A DNA stretch of 54,825 nucleotides from an uncultured Porphyromonadaceae bacterium (GCA_900550395.1 URSD01000015.1:1-54825); one strand, 5' to 3'; counted from the first letter of the stretch, positions 7,818 to 16,423 are shown. Notes: generated by a model from the letters alone, not told the origin. Program-made: numbers and translations.

Positions 7818-10280
7818 CTACATCTCCACGACAGTGATGCCGGCGCCGCCGAGGCGTACGTCCTCGTCGCGGAAGGCGCGGACGCCGTGGACGGTGGCGA
7901 GGTACTGGCGTATGTACTGACGGAGGGCGCCGGTGCCGGTGCCGTGGAGTATACGCACGCGCTGCGCGTTGAACTGGAGAGCGTCGTCGATGAAGTAGGT
8001 GACGGCCTGGACAGCTTCGTCGGCGCGCATGCCGCGGACGTCGATCTCGGGCTTGAAGCGCAGCTGGCGCTCGCGGATGTCGTCGCTGGTGGAGGCGCTG
8101 ACGAACGACGAGGCTTTGGCGCCCGACGGCGCCTTGCGCAGGGTGGGGGTGAGGCGCGAGAGGCGCACGGTGGTGCGCAGCTGGCCGAAGATGACGGTGG
8201 CGCTGTCGCCGCGCACGCTCTCGACGGTGCCGGGCTGCCCCGCGCCGTCAAGCAGTACGTTGTCGCCGGGAGCTATGGCCTTGGGCTTTTGGGGCGCCGC
8301 CGGTGTGGCCTCGGGGCGCTTACGGCGGGTGCGTGGCGCGCGGGCCGTAAGGGGATGGTCGGTGTCCGCGTCCTTCATTTCGCCCGAGAGGCGGCTGCGC
8401 TCGTCGGCTAGGCGCCGGCGGGCCTCCATGGTGGCCTCGCGTTCGGCCTGGGCGCGGCGGATGTCGTGGATGGTGCGCTCTATGGCGGCGTTACTGCCTT
8501 CGAGGATGCGGCGCGCCTCGGCGCGTGCGTCCTCGATGATCTCGCGGCGCTGGCGGCGCAGGGTGTCGGCGTCGGCCTCGTAGCGGGCGAGGGTCTCTTC
8601 GAGGCGTTTCTCCTTGCGACGTATCTCGGTGCGCTTGTTCTCCCAGTAGCGTTTGTCGCGGGTGATGTCGAGGAGGTACTTGTCGAGGTTGACGTAGTCG
8701 CTGCCCACTATCTGCTCGGCGTCGGCGATGACGTCGTCGGGGAGGCCCGTCTTGCGGGCTATCTCCACGGCGAAGGAACTGCCGGGGTGGCCTATGAGCA
8801 GGCGGAACTGCGGCTGCATGAGCTGGCGGTCGTAGAGCATCGAGCCGTTGATGAGGCCTGGCGTGTCCTCGGCGAAGTGCTTGAGGTTCTGGAAGTGGGT
8901 GGTGACGACGCCCCACATGCCCTGGGCGTTGAAGCGTCCGAGTATGGCCTGGGCTATGGCGCCGCCTATCTGCGGCTCTGTGCCGGCGCCGAACTCGTCG
9001 ATGAGCATGAGCGTGCGGCCGTCGCCCCGCTGCAGGAAGTGCTTCATGTTGCGCAGGTGCGAGGAGTAGGTGCTGAGGTCGTCCTCGATGCTCTGGTCGT
9101 CGCCTATGTCGATGAAGATGCTGCGGAAGACGCCCATGTGCGAGTTCTCGTAGACGGGCGGCAGCAGTCCGCACTGCATCATGTACTGGACGATGCCTAC
9201 GGTCTTGAGCGTGACTGATTTGCCGCCGGCGTTGGGCCCCGAGATGACGAGAATGCGCGCGTCGGGGGCGGAGAGGGTTATGTCCAGCGGCACTATCTCC
9301 TTGTCCTGGCGAGCGAGCGACGCCTGGAGCACGGGGTGGCAGGCGTGGTGCCAGTCCATGTCCGGGTCGGGAACGAGAGCCGGGAGGTGGGCGTCGGTCA
9401 GGGCGGCGTAGGCTGCCTTTGCATGGATGAAGTCGAGGAGTCCGAGTGTGTCGAGATTGTCGAGGATGGAGGGTATGTCGGGGCGCAGACGGTCGGCCAT
9501 GGCTGTGAGCAGACGGGTGACTTCGCGGCGCTCGCGCATCTGGAGTTCGCGCAGGCGGTTGTTGGCCTCGACGATTTCGGCCGGTTCTATGAATACAGTC
9601 TTGCCCGAGGCCGACTCGTCGTGGACGATGCCCGGGATGCGGCGCTTGTTGGCCGGGGCGACGGGGACGGTAAGGCGTCCGTCGCGCACCGCGGGGGTGG
9701 CATCGGCCTCGACCCATCCCTCCTGCACGGCCCGGGCCATGACGCGGCGCATGGCTCCGGCTATCACGCCGTTCATCGAGGCGAGGGAGCGTCGGATTTC
9801 GGCCAGCTCGGGCGAGGCGTTGTCGCGCACGTTGCCCCAGCGGTCGAGCAGCGAGTCGATGGCCCGCGCGGCATCGTTCATGGGCCAGAGGCCGACGGCC
9901 ACGGCGTCGAGCGCGGGCAGGTCGGACCGGCCTTCGTCGTCGCGGCGGCGGGCGAAGAAGGCGTGGAGGTCGGCCACGGTGGCGAGGACTGTCCTGAGCC
10001 GCATCAGCTCGGGTGCGGGCATGAAGGCACCCTGCACGCGTATGCCGCGCAGGGCGTCGCGCATGTCGTGGATGGTGCCGAGGCGGAAGTCGCTGTCGGC
10101 CGTGGTGAGGGCCTTCATCTCGGCTACCTCGTCGAGGTGCCGCTTCACGGTGGCGAAATCGTCGCTGAAAGCCATGGCGTCGGCCTGCTCCTGCCCCAGG
10201 GGGCTGGCGCACAATGCCGCCACGGCCTGCCGTACGCTGTCGAAGCCTACTTTCCTCTCAAAACTTGCGGGATAAATCAT
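7818..10280 (-). CDS. mutS2: MutS2 family ATPase/endonuclease
   Basis: This 820-aa protein has full MutS2 architecture: a clamp/lever region (residues 1-310), an ATPase with Walker A GPNAGGKS at about 348-356 and a conserved DEFGAGTEP stretch, a coiled coil rich in Arg and Glu (about 530-640), and a C-terminal Smr domain (about 745-820, DVRGMRADEA and LHGTGTGALR). Unlike MutS it lacks the N-terminal mismatch-recognition domain. Family members act on recombination intermediates and on collided ribosomes; which applies here is not visible. The upstream TIR gene ends one base before this ATG, so the two are probably co-transcribed. The 3' end converges on the PCAT gene with only a few bases between. 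Confidence 0.95.
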   Translation of the reverse strand: MIYPASFERKVGFDSVRQAVAALCASPLGQEQADAMAFSDDFATVKRHLDEVAEMKALTTADSDFRLGTIHDMRDALRGIRVQGAFMPAPELMRLRTVLATVADLHAFFARRRDDEGRSDLPALDAVAVGLWPMNDAARAIDSLLDRWGNVRDNASPELAEIRRSLASMNGVIAGAMRRVMARAVQEGWVEADATPAVRDGRLTVPVAPANKRRIPGIVHDESASGKTVFIEPAEIVEANNRLRELQMRERREVTRLLTAMADRLRPDIPSILDNLDTLGLLDFIHAKAAYAALTDAHLPALVPDPDMDWHHACHPVLQASLARQDKEIVPLDITLSAPDARILVISGPNAGGKSVTLKTVGIVQYMMQCGLLPPVYENSHMGVFRSIFIDIGDDQSIEDDLSTYSSHLRNMKHFLQRGDGRTLMLIDEFGAGTEPQIGGAIAQAILGRFNAQGMWGVVTTHFQNLKHFAEDTPGLINGSMLYDRQLMQPQFRLLIGHPGSSFAVEIARKTGLPDDVIADAEQIVGSDYVNLDKYLLDITRDKRYWENKRTEIRRKEKRLEETLARYEADADTLRRQRREIIEDARAEARRILEGSNAAIERTIHDIRRAQAEREATMEARRRLADERSRLSGEMKDADTDHPLTARAPRTRRKRPEATPAAPQKPKAIAPGDNVLLDGAGQPGTVESVRGDSATVIFGQLRTTVRLSRLTPTLRKAPSGAKASSFVSASTSDDIRERQLRFKPEIDVRGMRADEAVQAVTYFIDDALQFNAQRVRILHGTGTGALRQYIRQYLATVHGVRAFRDEDVRLGGAGITVVEM

Positions 10281-10281
10281 A

Positions 10282-11484
10282 TTAACCTCGATTCTTTATT
10301 AAGTCAGGATTGTCAGCAATGCGAAGTACAACACAACCGTTACGAGCATCTTCTTTCACACTTTTAAGCTCGTTGGTTGTGGGTATATCAAATATGTGTC
10401 CAGTTTGCTTGCTTAATGACTCACATATTTCTTTAGAGGCTTGAATCGTTGTCGCAGTTTTGTTATTTTCATCACTAAAAAAGTAACCTATAGCCCTACA
10501 GCCTGCTAATATAAGTAATGGGAGAGAGACTAAACTGAATACGGCAGCGCCTGCGATAATTGCGGCAGCTCCTCCAGCTCCTACCCATTTGTTATTCCAC
10601 CATGAAAGGTCTTCTTTTGCATTTAAGTTGCCTAGATAGAATTTAGCATCGTCTGATAAGACCATGTATAACTTTCTATCTTTAAAATTGAAACATAATG
10701 ATTTCGGTATGTCTAAATGTTCTTGTAAGTTATTATCGGTATAGCTATTAGCTGAATTATATGGAGATTCCTTGTGCTCTTTTATGGTCGCAAACTCAAT
10801 ATATTGCGACAAATCATCAACATTGTAATGTCGAGCTAAAATTTGCTGGGCCTCTTTATGCCCTTTTTGAGCTGCTAACTTAAAATATTTTAATGCTTTA
10901 GCTTTGTTCTCTGCCGATTGATTTACCCCCTCATGGTAAAAACAAGCTCGTCTATATGCATCGTTTGCACTTATTTCCAAGGAAAGTTCTGTGGAGTCGG
11001 GCGTATGCGAGAATTCAACTACGTTATCTTCGTTATGATTAATATTATTGATGTCGTAATTGGCCTTTTGGGGTATGTCCAGCCATAGTCGTATATCTTT
11101 TGCAAGCTTTATCAGACTATTCTTGTCTTGAGCGTCAATCTGCTGTTTCTCACGATAGTAGAACTTGAATTTCCCAAAGAGTGGAGATCTGTCAAGATTA
11201 ACAATTACAATCCGTTTGCCCTCTTCCTGTGCATAGCCTAATTCTCGCCATGACCAATCTTTGGTCGTGTCCTGAATGTTAAGATGTTCTTTAGAGTAGA
11301 AATAAATGAATATGCTACAAGAATCAATAGCTGAAATGATTTTATTGACAAATGTATCATCACTCTCAATGCCATTCAAATCAATCCAACATTGGGCACC
11401 GGTTTGCTCCTCAAGGAAATCTTTTATCTTGAAGACTTCTTCTTTATTCTTTCTTTTATATGAAATAAATATTGGGTAACTCAT
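10282..11484 (-). CDS. TIR-domain protein with Sel1-like repeats and C-terminal membrane segment
   Basis: The protein is 400 aa from the ATG at 11484, chosen because FISYKRK, the first TIR strand, follows at once and a promoter box lies just upstream. Residues 1-140 form a TIR domain. Glu81 in WSWRELGYA occupies the place of the NADase/active-site glutamate. Residues about 175-220 look like Sel1/TPR-type helical repeats, and residues about 305-345 are a hydrophobic glycine/alanine-rich membrane segment. TIR proteins in bacteria often act in phage defence through NAD breakdown or nucleotide signalling; that role is inferred here. The gene is markedly AT-rich against GC-rich mutS2 and its other neighbours, which suggests acquisition. 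No partner sensor gene is beside it. Confidence 0.75.
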   Translation of the reverse strand: MSYPIFISYKRKNKEEVFKIKDFLEEQTGAQCWIDLNGIESDDTFVNKIISAIDSCSIFIYFYSKEHLNIQDTTKDWSWRELGYAQEEGKRIVIVNLDRSPLFGKFKFYYREKQQIDAQDKNSLIKLAKDIRLWLDIPQKANYDINNINHNEDNVVEFSHTPDSTELSLEISANDAYRRACFYHEGVNQSAENKAKALKYFKLAAQKGHKEAQQILARHYNVDDLSQYIEFATIKEHKESPYNSANSYTDNNLQEHLDIPKSLCFNFKDRKLYMVLSDDAKFYLGNLNAKEDLSWWNNKWVGAGGAAAIIAGAAVFSLVSLPLLILAGCRAIGYFFSDENNKTATTIQASKEICESLSKQTGHIFDIPTTNELKSVKEDARNGCVVLRIADNPDLIKNRG

Positions 11485-11502
11485 AGAACTATTCTTTGAC
11501 TG

Positions 11503-11510
11503 CAAAATTA
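11503..11510 (-). promoter_or_regulatory. -7 box for the TIR/mutS2 unit
   Basis: On the minus strand TAATTTTG matches TAnnTTTG, 19 nt upstream of the TIR start codon. Confidence 0.55.
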
Positions 11511-11638
11511 CGAAAAAAGAATCTTTGCGTGAAACAAAAAGTCGCGCCGGCGTGTTGATTATGTACACGACGTGCAAAAACGACGTTCATCATATTGAAA
11601 TCCACACAAGTTTAACAAATATTCAACTCTTATTTATT

Positions 11639-12193
11639 ATGAAAGCCTTGAATGCTACTAATTTCGGAACCACCCGCGCATGGTGGGTTGTTCTTCTCGT
11701 CGGCATACTGCTGGTGATCGGCGGCTTTGCCTATTGGTTCTGGCCTGAAGCCGGCTATGCTGTGGCATCGCAGATTTTCGGATGGCTGTTGATTCTTGCC
11801 GGTACGGTTCAGTTGTGCGTGTCGGCCAGCGGCCGCGCCGCGCGTGGCTGGGGCTGGTGGCTTGCCGGCGGTATCGTCGACATTTTCATCGGCTTCGTGC
11901 TGGTGCGCAATGTGTTCCTGTCAGAGATGGTATTCCCGTATTTCCTGGCGTTCCTGTTCCTGTTCTGGGGCGTGGAAGCTCTTGTTGACGGCTGTGCCTA
12001 CCGCGGTCACGCCCGCTACCGCTGGCTCAATGTGGTGAACGGCGTGCTGCTGCTCCTCATCGGATTCTTCTTCATGGAGGCCGGCTGGGTAAGCAACATG
12101 TTCATGGTAAGCTTCCTGGTGAGCATCGCTTTCATCTACTGGGGCTTCACCATCGCCATCTCCGCCTACGAGCTTCGTCCCGTAGAGAAGTAA
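11639..12193 (+). CDS. HdeD/DUF308-family membrane protein
   Basis: This 184-aa protein begins at ATG 11639; the upstream part of the open frame is AT-rich and unlike protein. About six hydrophobic helices with Trp- and Gly-rich turns fill nearly the whole length (WWVVLLVGILLVIGGFAYWF is the first). This is the pattern of HdeD-like small membrane proteins, which in enterobacteria are linked to acid resistance. The role in Bacteroidota is unknown. It is transcribed alone and diverges from the TIR gene. Confidence 0.75.
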   Translation: MKALNATNFGTTRAWWVVLLVGILLVIGGFAYWFWPEAGYAVASQIFGWLLILAGTVQLCVSASGRAARGWGWWLAGGIVDIFIGFVLVRNVFLSEMVFPYFLAFLFLFWGVEALVDGCAYRGHARYRWLNVVNGVLLLLIGFFFMEAGWVSNMFMVSFLVSIAFIYWGFTIAISAYELRPVEK

Positions 12194-12213
12194 ACCTTAT
12201 TAGCCTTTCAGGG

Positions 12214-13008
12214 CTACCGCGAGGCGTCTTCCGCATCCGTTGCGGGCGATGCCTCGCTTTCGTCGTAGACGCTCTCCAGAATGATGCCCGCCAGCCGCAT
12301 GCCGAAGATGGCCGTGGTGTGGCTCAGAGTGCCGTTGACAGCGGCTTTCGCTGCCGTCCAGCGGTCGGAGGCCTCGGAGGGAGAGGGTGCCTGAAGGCGG
12401 TTGTGCAAGCGCTCGGGGCTGTAGACGCACATCACCGGTGCCGACGGCATCCGCCCGCTGCGGCGGAATGTGGTGCGCAGGGCCCGCGCCAGGGGACAGC
12501 CCTGCACTTTGCGGAACTCGGCCACGGCTATCTGACCGGCATGGACTTTCAGCGCCGCCCCCATGCTGGAGACGGTGCGGACGCCCGCGTCGGTGGCTGC
12601 GAGCAGCAGGTGGGCCTTGCAGCGCAGGGAGTCTATGGCGTCGACCACGCAGTCGTAGGCCGTCAGGTCGAAGTCGTCGGCGTTCTCCGGAGTGTATGCG
12701 GCGCATATGGCCCGGACGTCGCACTCCGGGTTGATGTCGAGTATCCGTCGGCGCATCACCTCGGTTTTGGCCTGCCCTATGGTGGAGTCGGCCGCCGGCA
12801 GCTGTCGGTTGCAGTTGCTCAGCGCCACATCGTCGCTGTCGACTATCGTGAGATGACCCACGCCCGCGCGGGCCAACGCCTCGGCGCACCATGAGCCGAC
12901 GCCTCCCAGGCCGAAGATAATCACCCGCATTGCGGCGAGGCGGCGCATCATTTCGTCGCCCGCAAGCAGCGCCATGCGCCCGAAACGCGAGTTAATGTCG
13001 TAATCCAT
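12214..13008 (-). CDS. tcdA: tRNA threonylcarbamoyladenosine dehydratase (TcdA)
   Basis: This is a 264-aa E1-like protein. The start at 13008 (MDYDINSRFGRM) matches the family's N-terminus; the long open frame upstream is non-coding. A Rossmann ATP-binding motif FGLGGVGSW lies at residues 32-40. TcdA activates and cyclises the t6A37 base of ANN-decoding tRNAs to ct6A with ATP, working with a sulfur-donor-type partner. The variable region near residue 190 and the final about 25 residues (acidic, serine-rich) are less conserved. The gene is divergent from the nucleosidase gene. Its -7 box ends only four bases upstream of the ATG, which suggests a leaderless or nearly leaderless transcript. Confidence 0.9.
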   Translation of the reverse strand: MDYDINSRFGRMALLAGDEMMRRLAAMRVIIFGLGGVGSWCAEALARAGVGHLTIVDSDDVALSNCNRQLPAADSTIGQAKTEVMRRRILDINPECDVRAICAAYTPENADDFDLTAYDCVVDAIDSLRCKAHLLLAATDAGVRTVSSMGAALKVHAGQIAVAEFRKVQGCPLARALRTTFRRSGRMPSAPVMCVYSPERLHNRLQAPSPSEASDRWTAAKAAVNGTLSHTTAIFGMRLAGIILESVYDESEASPATDAEDASR

Positions 13009-13012
13009 GCTG

Positions 13013-13020
13013 CAAAAGTA
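13013..13020 (-). promoter_or_regulatory. -7 box at the tcdA start codon
   Basis: The minus-strand box is TACTTTTG. With the usual spacing, transcription would begin at or within one or two bases of the tcdA ATG (13008), so the mRNA would be leaderless. Confidence 0.5.
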
Positions 13021-13104
13021 CGAATTCCGTAGGAAAAGGCGTATCTTTGCGTATGAAAAAATCCTTGCATACGCGTAACAGTACGTATTCCCCGATTTAT
13101 TTTG

Positions 13105-13112
13105 TATATTTG
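13105..13112 (+). promoter_or_regulatory. -7 box for the MTA/SAH nucleosidase
   Basis: TATATTTG lies 22 nt before the ATG at 13135. Confidence 0.6.
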
Positions 13113-13134
13113 CAAGCGTAAATAATCCCCCCTT

Positions 13135-13803
13135 ATGAAGATAGGTATCATCGTAGCCATGAGCAAGGAACTCGCCCTGCTCCTGCACAACATAGAAGAC
13201 GAGTCGCGCGTCACCGTCAACAACCGCAATTTCTACATCGGCCGCATCGGGCGTCACGAGGTAGTTCTGGCACAATGCGGCATAGGCAAGGTGAATGCCG
13301 CTGTGGGCACGCTGACGCTCATCGAGAATTTTCACCCCTCGCTCATCATCAACACCGGCGTGGCCGGAGGCACCGGCGCCGGAGCGCGCGTGATGGATGT
13401 GGTGGCCGCCACGGCCGTGGCTTATCACGATGTGTGGTGCGGACCGGACACCGAGTGGGGTCAGGCCGCCGATTGCCCGCGTCTTTTCGAGTGTCCGCTG
13501 CCGGAAGCTGCTTTTCACGGCCTTAATCTCAAGCGCGGACTCATTGCAAGCGGCGACATATTCGTGAGCGACGCCGACACCGTGCGCCGTATACTCGACA
13601 TATATCCGGACGCAGTGGCCGTGGACATGGAATCGGCTGCCGTCGCCCAGGTGTGCTTCCTCAAGGATGTGCCCTGCGTGGTGCTGCGAGTGATAAGCGA
13701 CACTCCCGGCGCGGCCGACAATGTGGCGCAGTACGCCAGCTTCTGGGACACCGCACCTACGTGTACCTTTGAGGCCGTAGGCGCGCTCATGAGCAAGCTC
13801 TGA
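13135..13803 (+). CDS. mtnN: 5'-methylthioadenosine/S-adenosylhomocysteine nucleosidase
   Basis: This 222-aa protein hydrolyses the glycosidic bond of MTA and SAH (and 5'-deoxyadenosine), recycling products of methylation and radical SAM reactions. The catalytic set is visible: Glu12 (SKELALL), the glutamate in AVAVDMESAA, and the aspartate in VISDTPG. The nucleoside-phosphorylase-like glycine motif NTGVAGG sits at about residue 70. The length is normal for MTAN. A short gap of 11 nt separates it from the AlbA-type gene, so they are likely one transcript. Confidence 0.92.
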   Translation: MKIGIIVAMSKELALLLHNIEDESRVTVNNRNFYIGRIGRHEVVLAQCGIGKVNAAVGTLTLIENFHPSLIINTGVAGGTGAGARVMDVVAATAVAYHDVWCGPDTEWGQAADCPRLFECPLPEAAFHGLNLKRGLIASGDIFVSDADTVRRILDIYPDAVAVDMESAAVAQVCFLKDVPCVVLRVISDTPGAADNVAQYASFWDTAPTCTFEAVGALMSKL

Positions 13804-13814
13804 GGCGCGGCGGC

Positions 13815-14484
13815 ATGAAGGACATACCCGTAGCCCGCGGGCGCCGCTATCTTCTGGAGATGATAGCGCGGGGCGAGCACGAGAATCAGGATTTCAAGTA
13901 CAGCATAGGAGACGCCTGCAAGATAGCCCGCAGCATATCGGCCTTCGCCAACCGTGGCGGCGGCCATCTGCTCATCGGTGTCAAGGACAACGGCGTCGTG
14001 GCCGGTGTGCGCAACGAGGAGGATGTGTACGTGGTGGAAGAGGCGGCGTCGCTGTACTGCCGTCCTGCACAGCATATCGACTTCGCGGCGTTCCGCTACG
14101 ATGAGCGCGCCGTCGTCATCCGCGCGTCGGTGGCAGCGTGTGCGTCGCGGCCCGTGATGGCCCGCGATGCCGACGGTTCGTGGCATGCCTACTACCGCGT
14201 GGCCGACGAGAATATCCGGGGCCCATCCGCTGATGGTCGAGGCCTGGCGCCGCCGGTCTGGCGACACGTGCATCGTCTTGCGCGAAGATTCGCCGGGACG
14301 AGCATTGCTGGCGCTTGCTGCTCACTCCGGCGAGGCCGGAGTGAGCCCCGAGGATGTCGCGCCGACTCTTGGCATCAGCCGGCGTGCGGCATCCGCCCAC
14401 ATAGTGCGGCTTGCTGCCATGCGGCTCCTCGACTTCGTATACGTCGACGGCGAATTCCGTTTGGTCGCGGCTGACAGTCTATAG
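13815..14484 (+). pseudogene. AlbA-type (Schlafen-like) putative DNA-binding / winged-helix protein, frameshifted
   Basis: The first frame encodes about 135 residues of an AlbA_2/Schlafen-like ATP-binding domain (ENQDFKYSI..., ANRGGGHLLIGVKDNGVV, ending HAYYRVADENI). The homologous continuation, HPLMVEAWRR... followed by a winged-helix-like segment (GISRRAASAHIVRLAAM), is in the +1 frame up to 14484. The switch is at a run of four G at 14218-14221. Removing one G restores a single 222-aa protein. It is either a recent inactivating indel or an error in a homopolymer. The function of intact family members is not settled; they are often called divergent AAA-4 or ATP-binding transcription factors. 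Confidence 0.75.
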
Positions 14485-14579
14485 CCCGAAACCTGCTGAA
14501 CACGCGGATTATACGGTCCCGAAAAAATCGAGCCGCAATTTTTTTTGTGTTATTATTTTGCTGATTGCTTAAAAAAATA

Positions 14580-14587
14580 TAATTTTG
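14580..14587 (+). promoter_or_regulatory. -7 box upstream of the 6S-like RNA
   Basis: TAATTTTG matches the consensus. A transcript from here would begin with a 9-bp GC hairpin (about 14590-14611), then an AT-rich spacer, then the 6S-like helix at 14646. A weaker box (ACGTTTTG, 14629-14636) is placed better for the helix itself. Confidence 0.45.
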
Positions 14588-14642
14588 CAGCGATGCGCAG
14601 AGGCGCGTCGCTAAATATTTATTAGAAAACGTTTTGCTTTTC

Positions 14643-14803
14643 GCTCTTAGTTGATGAACCTGAGAAATTTTGAAACAAGAGAAGCGAGAAAAGGCAAGAT
14701 GGTTTCTCACGCATATGCGTGGGCAGCTATTGGTGCATCCGCTTCTCATGGTTTTCTCAGGACCTATCAACTAAGGGTGTGGCAATTCAGCCCACGTTTT
14801 TTT
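14643..14803 (+). ncRNA. ssrS: 6S-like regulatory RNA candidate
   Basis: There is a long hairpin closed by two perfect stems: 14646-14655 with 14766-14775 (10 bp) and CCTGAGAAA with TTTCTCAGG (9 bp). A central unpaired bubble follows, then GAGAAGCG/CGCTTCTC (8 bp), and a terminal region with CACGCA/TGCGTG. It ends in a short GC stem plus T7 (14797-14803), a rho-independent terminator. The closing stem, bubble, inner stem layout and about 160-nt length fit 6S RNA, which binds RNA polymerase holoenzyme as a mimic of an open promoter. Bacteroidales 6S RNA was originally described as an orphan motif; I assign it on shape only. The 5' end is uncertain. Confidence 0.6.
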
Positions 14804-14856
14804 CGTATATAACAGGTGCAGTTGAGGGTTGCAGCCGCCAGAAAAGTTTTTTATTT

Positions 14857-15651
14857 ATGTATAACAAACCAATCAGGAGCTTGGTCGTGCTGATGCTGGG
14901 AGCCGGTCTGCTGACATCGTCGTGCGCCACGCTGTTCACCAAGTCACGGCAGGAAATCCAGTTCAAGGGAGTACCCGGCACTGTTGTAATCGACAAAAAG
15001 AAAAATCAGCCCATCGCCGAAATCGGGTCAAACGGCTTTGCGCGCGCCGAGGTGCGCAAGCAGTTGGGCAAGAAAGAGCTGCGCGCCACCAGAGACGGCT
15101 ATCAGCCTGCCGACTATGCCCTGGAGACAAAGATGCAGGGATGGTTCTGGGGCAACTTGATTTTCGGTGGCATTCCCGGTATGGCTATCGATGCCGCCAC
15201 GGGCAAGATGAAGAAGTATAAGACCGACGTTCTCGACGTCACCCTCATGCCGCTGGAGGGCCAGGAGGAGGTGACGGAGGAGATTGTAGTGCCCAATCTG
15301 CCGCAGACCGTGAGCCGTGAGAATCCGGGCGTCACGGATGCAGAGAAGGCCATAATCCGCTGGTACATCGACTCTGACCCGCGTGGTGCGCGTGTCTACT
15401 GGCGTGTCATCTCCAACGTACCAGCCGAGGTGCACAATACCAACGAAACGTATCTCACGACCACTCCCATAGAGGAGACGCGCAGCTTCAATATCCCGGG
15501 CCTCAATTACGACAACGCACAGGCCGTGACGGTAGAAATCAAGCTCACGAAGCGCGGCTATGAGGACCAGGTGAAGCGCTATAATGTGCGCCAGGCCCTC
15601 GACCAGCAGGAAATCAGCGGTTTCTTCGAACTCGTGCCCAAAACCAATTAA
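14857..15651 (+). CDS. Lipoprotein with C-terminal envelope module, paralogue A
   Basis: The protein is 264 aa from ATG 14857; the frame upstream overlaps the 6S-like RNA and is not coding. A lipobox LLTSSC places the lipidated Cys at residue 23. Residues about 35-125 look like a PEGA-like surface fold with a glycine-rich hydrophobic hairpin (WGNLIFGGIPGMAID). The last about 110 residues are almost the same as the end of the next gene: IRWYIDSDPRGARVYWRV, NTNETYLTTTPIEETRSF, and DQQEISGFFELVPK. No function is known. The pair are surely a tandem duplication of the C-terminal module and are 9 nt apart. Confidence 0.75.
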   Translation: MYNKPIRSLVVLMLGAGLLTSSCATLFTKSRQEIQFKGVPGTVVIDKKKNQPIAEIGSNGFARAEVRKQLGKKELRATRDGYQPADYALETKMQGWFWGNLIFGGIPGMAIDAATGKMKKYKTDVLDVTLMPLEGQEEVTEEIVVPNLPQTVSRENPGVTDAEKAIIRWYIDSDPRGARVYWRVISNVPAEVHNTNETYLTTTPIEETRSFNIPGLNYDNAQAVTVEIKLTKRGYEDQVKRYNVRQALDQQEISGFFELVPKTN

Positions 15652-15660
15652 TCAGATAAC

Positions 15661-16401
15661 ATGAAAAGTTTCATCAAGTCGGCAGCGGCTTTCGGGCTGT
15701 TGCTGTGCATGTCGGCAGTCGGATTCGGCGCGCATGCCAAGAATTTCACTATCGTGGTAAACAGTGACCCCGAGGAGGCCGAGGTGTATCTTAACGGCAC
15801 GATGGTGGCTAACTCCACACCGGCCGTGATTGAGGTGGACAAGAAGACGGCCGCCAAGACCATGATAATCCAGGTACGCAAGGAAGGCTACGAGAACAAG
15901 TCCGCCACGGTGTCCTACACGGCCAAGCAGCTCAAGGCCAATCCGGTGCTGTATCTCAAAATGAAGAGGAAGGCATCGGCCGCCGCGGCCGCCAACCGTC
16001 CGTCAGCTGCCGACCCGACGGTGACCGTGGCCGAGAGCCGTCAGCGCGTCGACCGCCACAACCCCGGAACCACCGGCATGGAGCAGGCCATAATACGCTG
16101 GTTCTTCGATTCCGATCCACGCGGAGCCCGCATCTTCTGGCGAGTCATATCCAGTGTGCCCGCTGAGGTGAAGAATACCAACGAGACGTATCTCACGACA
16201 ACCCCTCTGGAGGAAACCCGCAGTTTCAATATCCAGGGTCTCACCTACAACAATTCGCGTGACGTGACGGTGGAAATCAAGGTCTCGAAACGCGGCTATG
16301 AGGACCAGGTGAAGCGTTTTAACGTACGCCAGGCGCTCGACCAGCAGGAAATCAGCGGTTTCTTTGAGCTTGTGCCGAAGGAGACCGAGAAAGAGGAATG
16401 A
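15661..16401 (+). CDS. Secreted PEGA-domain protein, paralogue B
   Basis: This 246-aa protein has a signal peptide (residues 1-26, ending AHAK). A PEGA domain occupies about residues 28-100 (VNSDPEEAEVYLNGTMV, VRKEGYENKSATV). An Ala-rich linker follows, then the same C-terminal module of about 110 residues as paralogue A. PEGA domains are found in cell-surface proteins. The two genes probably form one operon closed by the terminator at 16424. The final residues are acidic (ETEKEE). I see no enzymatic motif. Confidence 0.75.
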   Translation: MKSFIKSAAAFGLLLCMSAVGFGAHAKNFTIVVNSDPEEAEVYLNGTMVANSTPAVIEVDKKTAAKTMIIQVRKEGYENKSATVSYTAKQLKANPVLYLKMKRKASAAAAANRPSAADPTVTVAESRQRVDRHNPGTTGMEQAIIRWFFDSDPRGARIFWRVISSVPAEVKNTNETYLTTTPLEETRSFNIQGLTYNNSRDVTVEIKVSKRGYEDQVKRFNVRQALDQQEISGFFELVPKETEKEE

Positions 16402-16423
16402 CATTCTGATTCTTTATCTGAGG

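Noticed and set aside
8491..10212. Long same-strand and antisense frames over mutS2
   Set aside because: Arg/Pro/His-rich products with no domain; MutS2 explains the whole stretch.
14719..14856. N-terminal extension of lipoprotein A
   Set aside because: Lies inside the 6S-like RNA and terminator; lipobox and signal sequence begin at ATG 14857.
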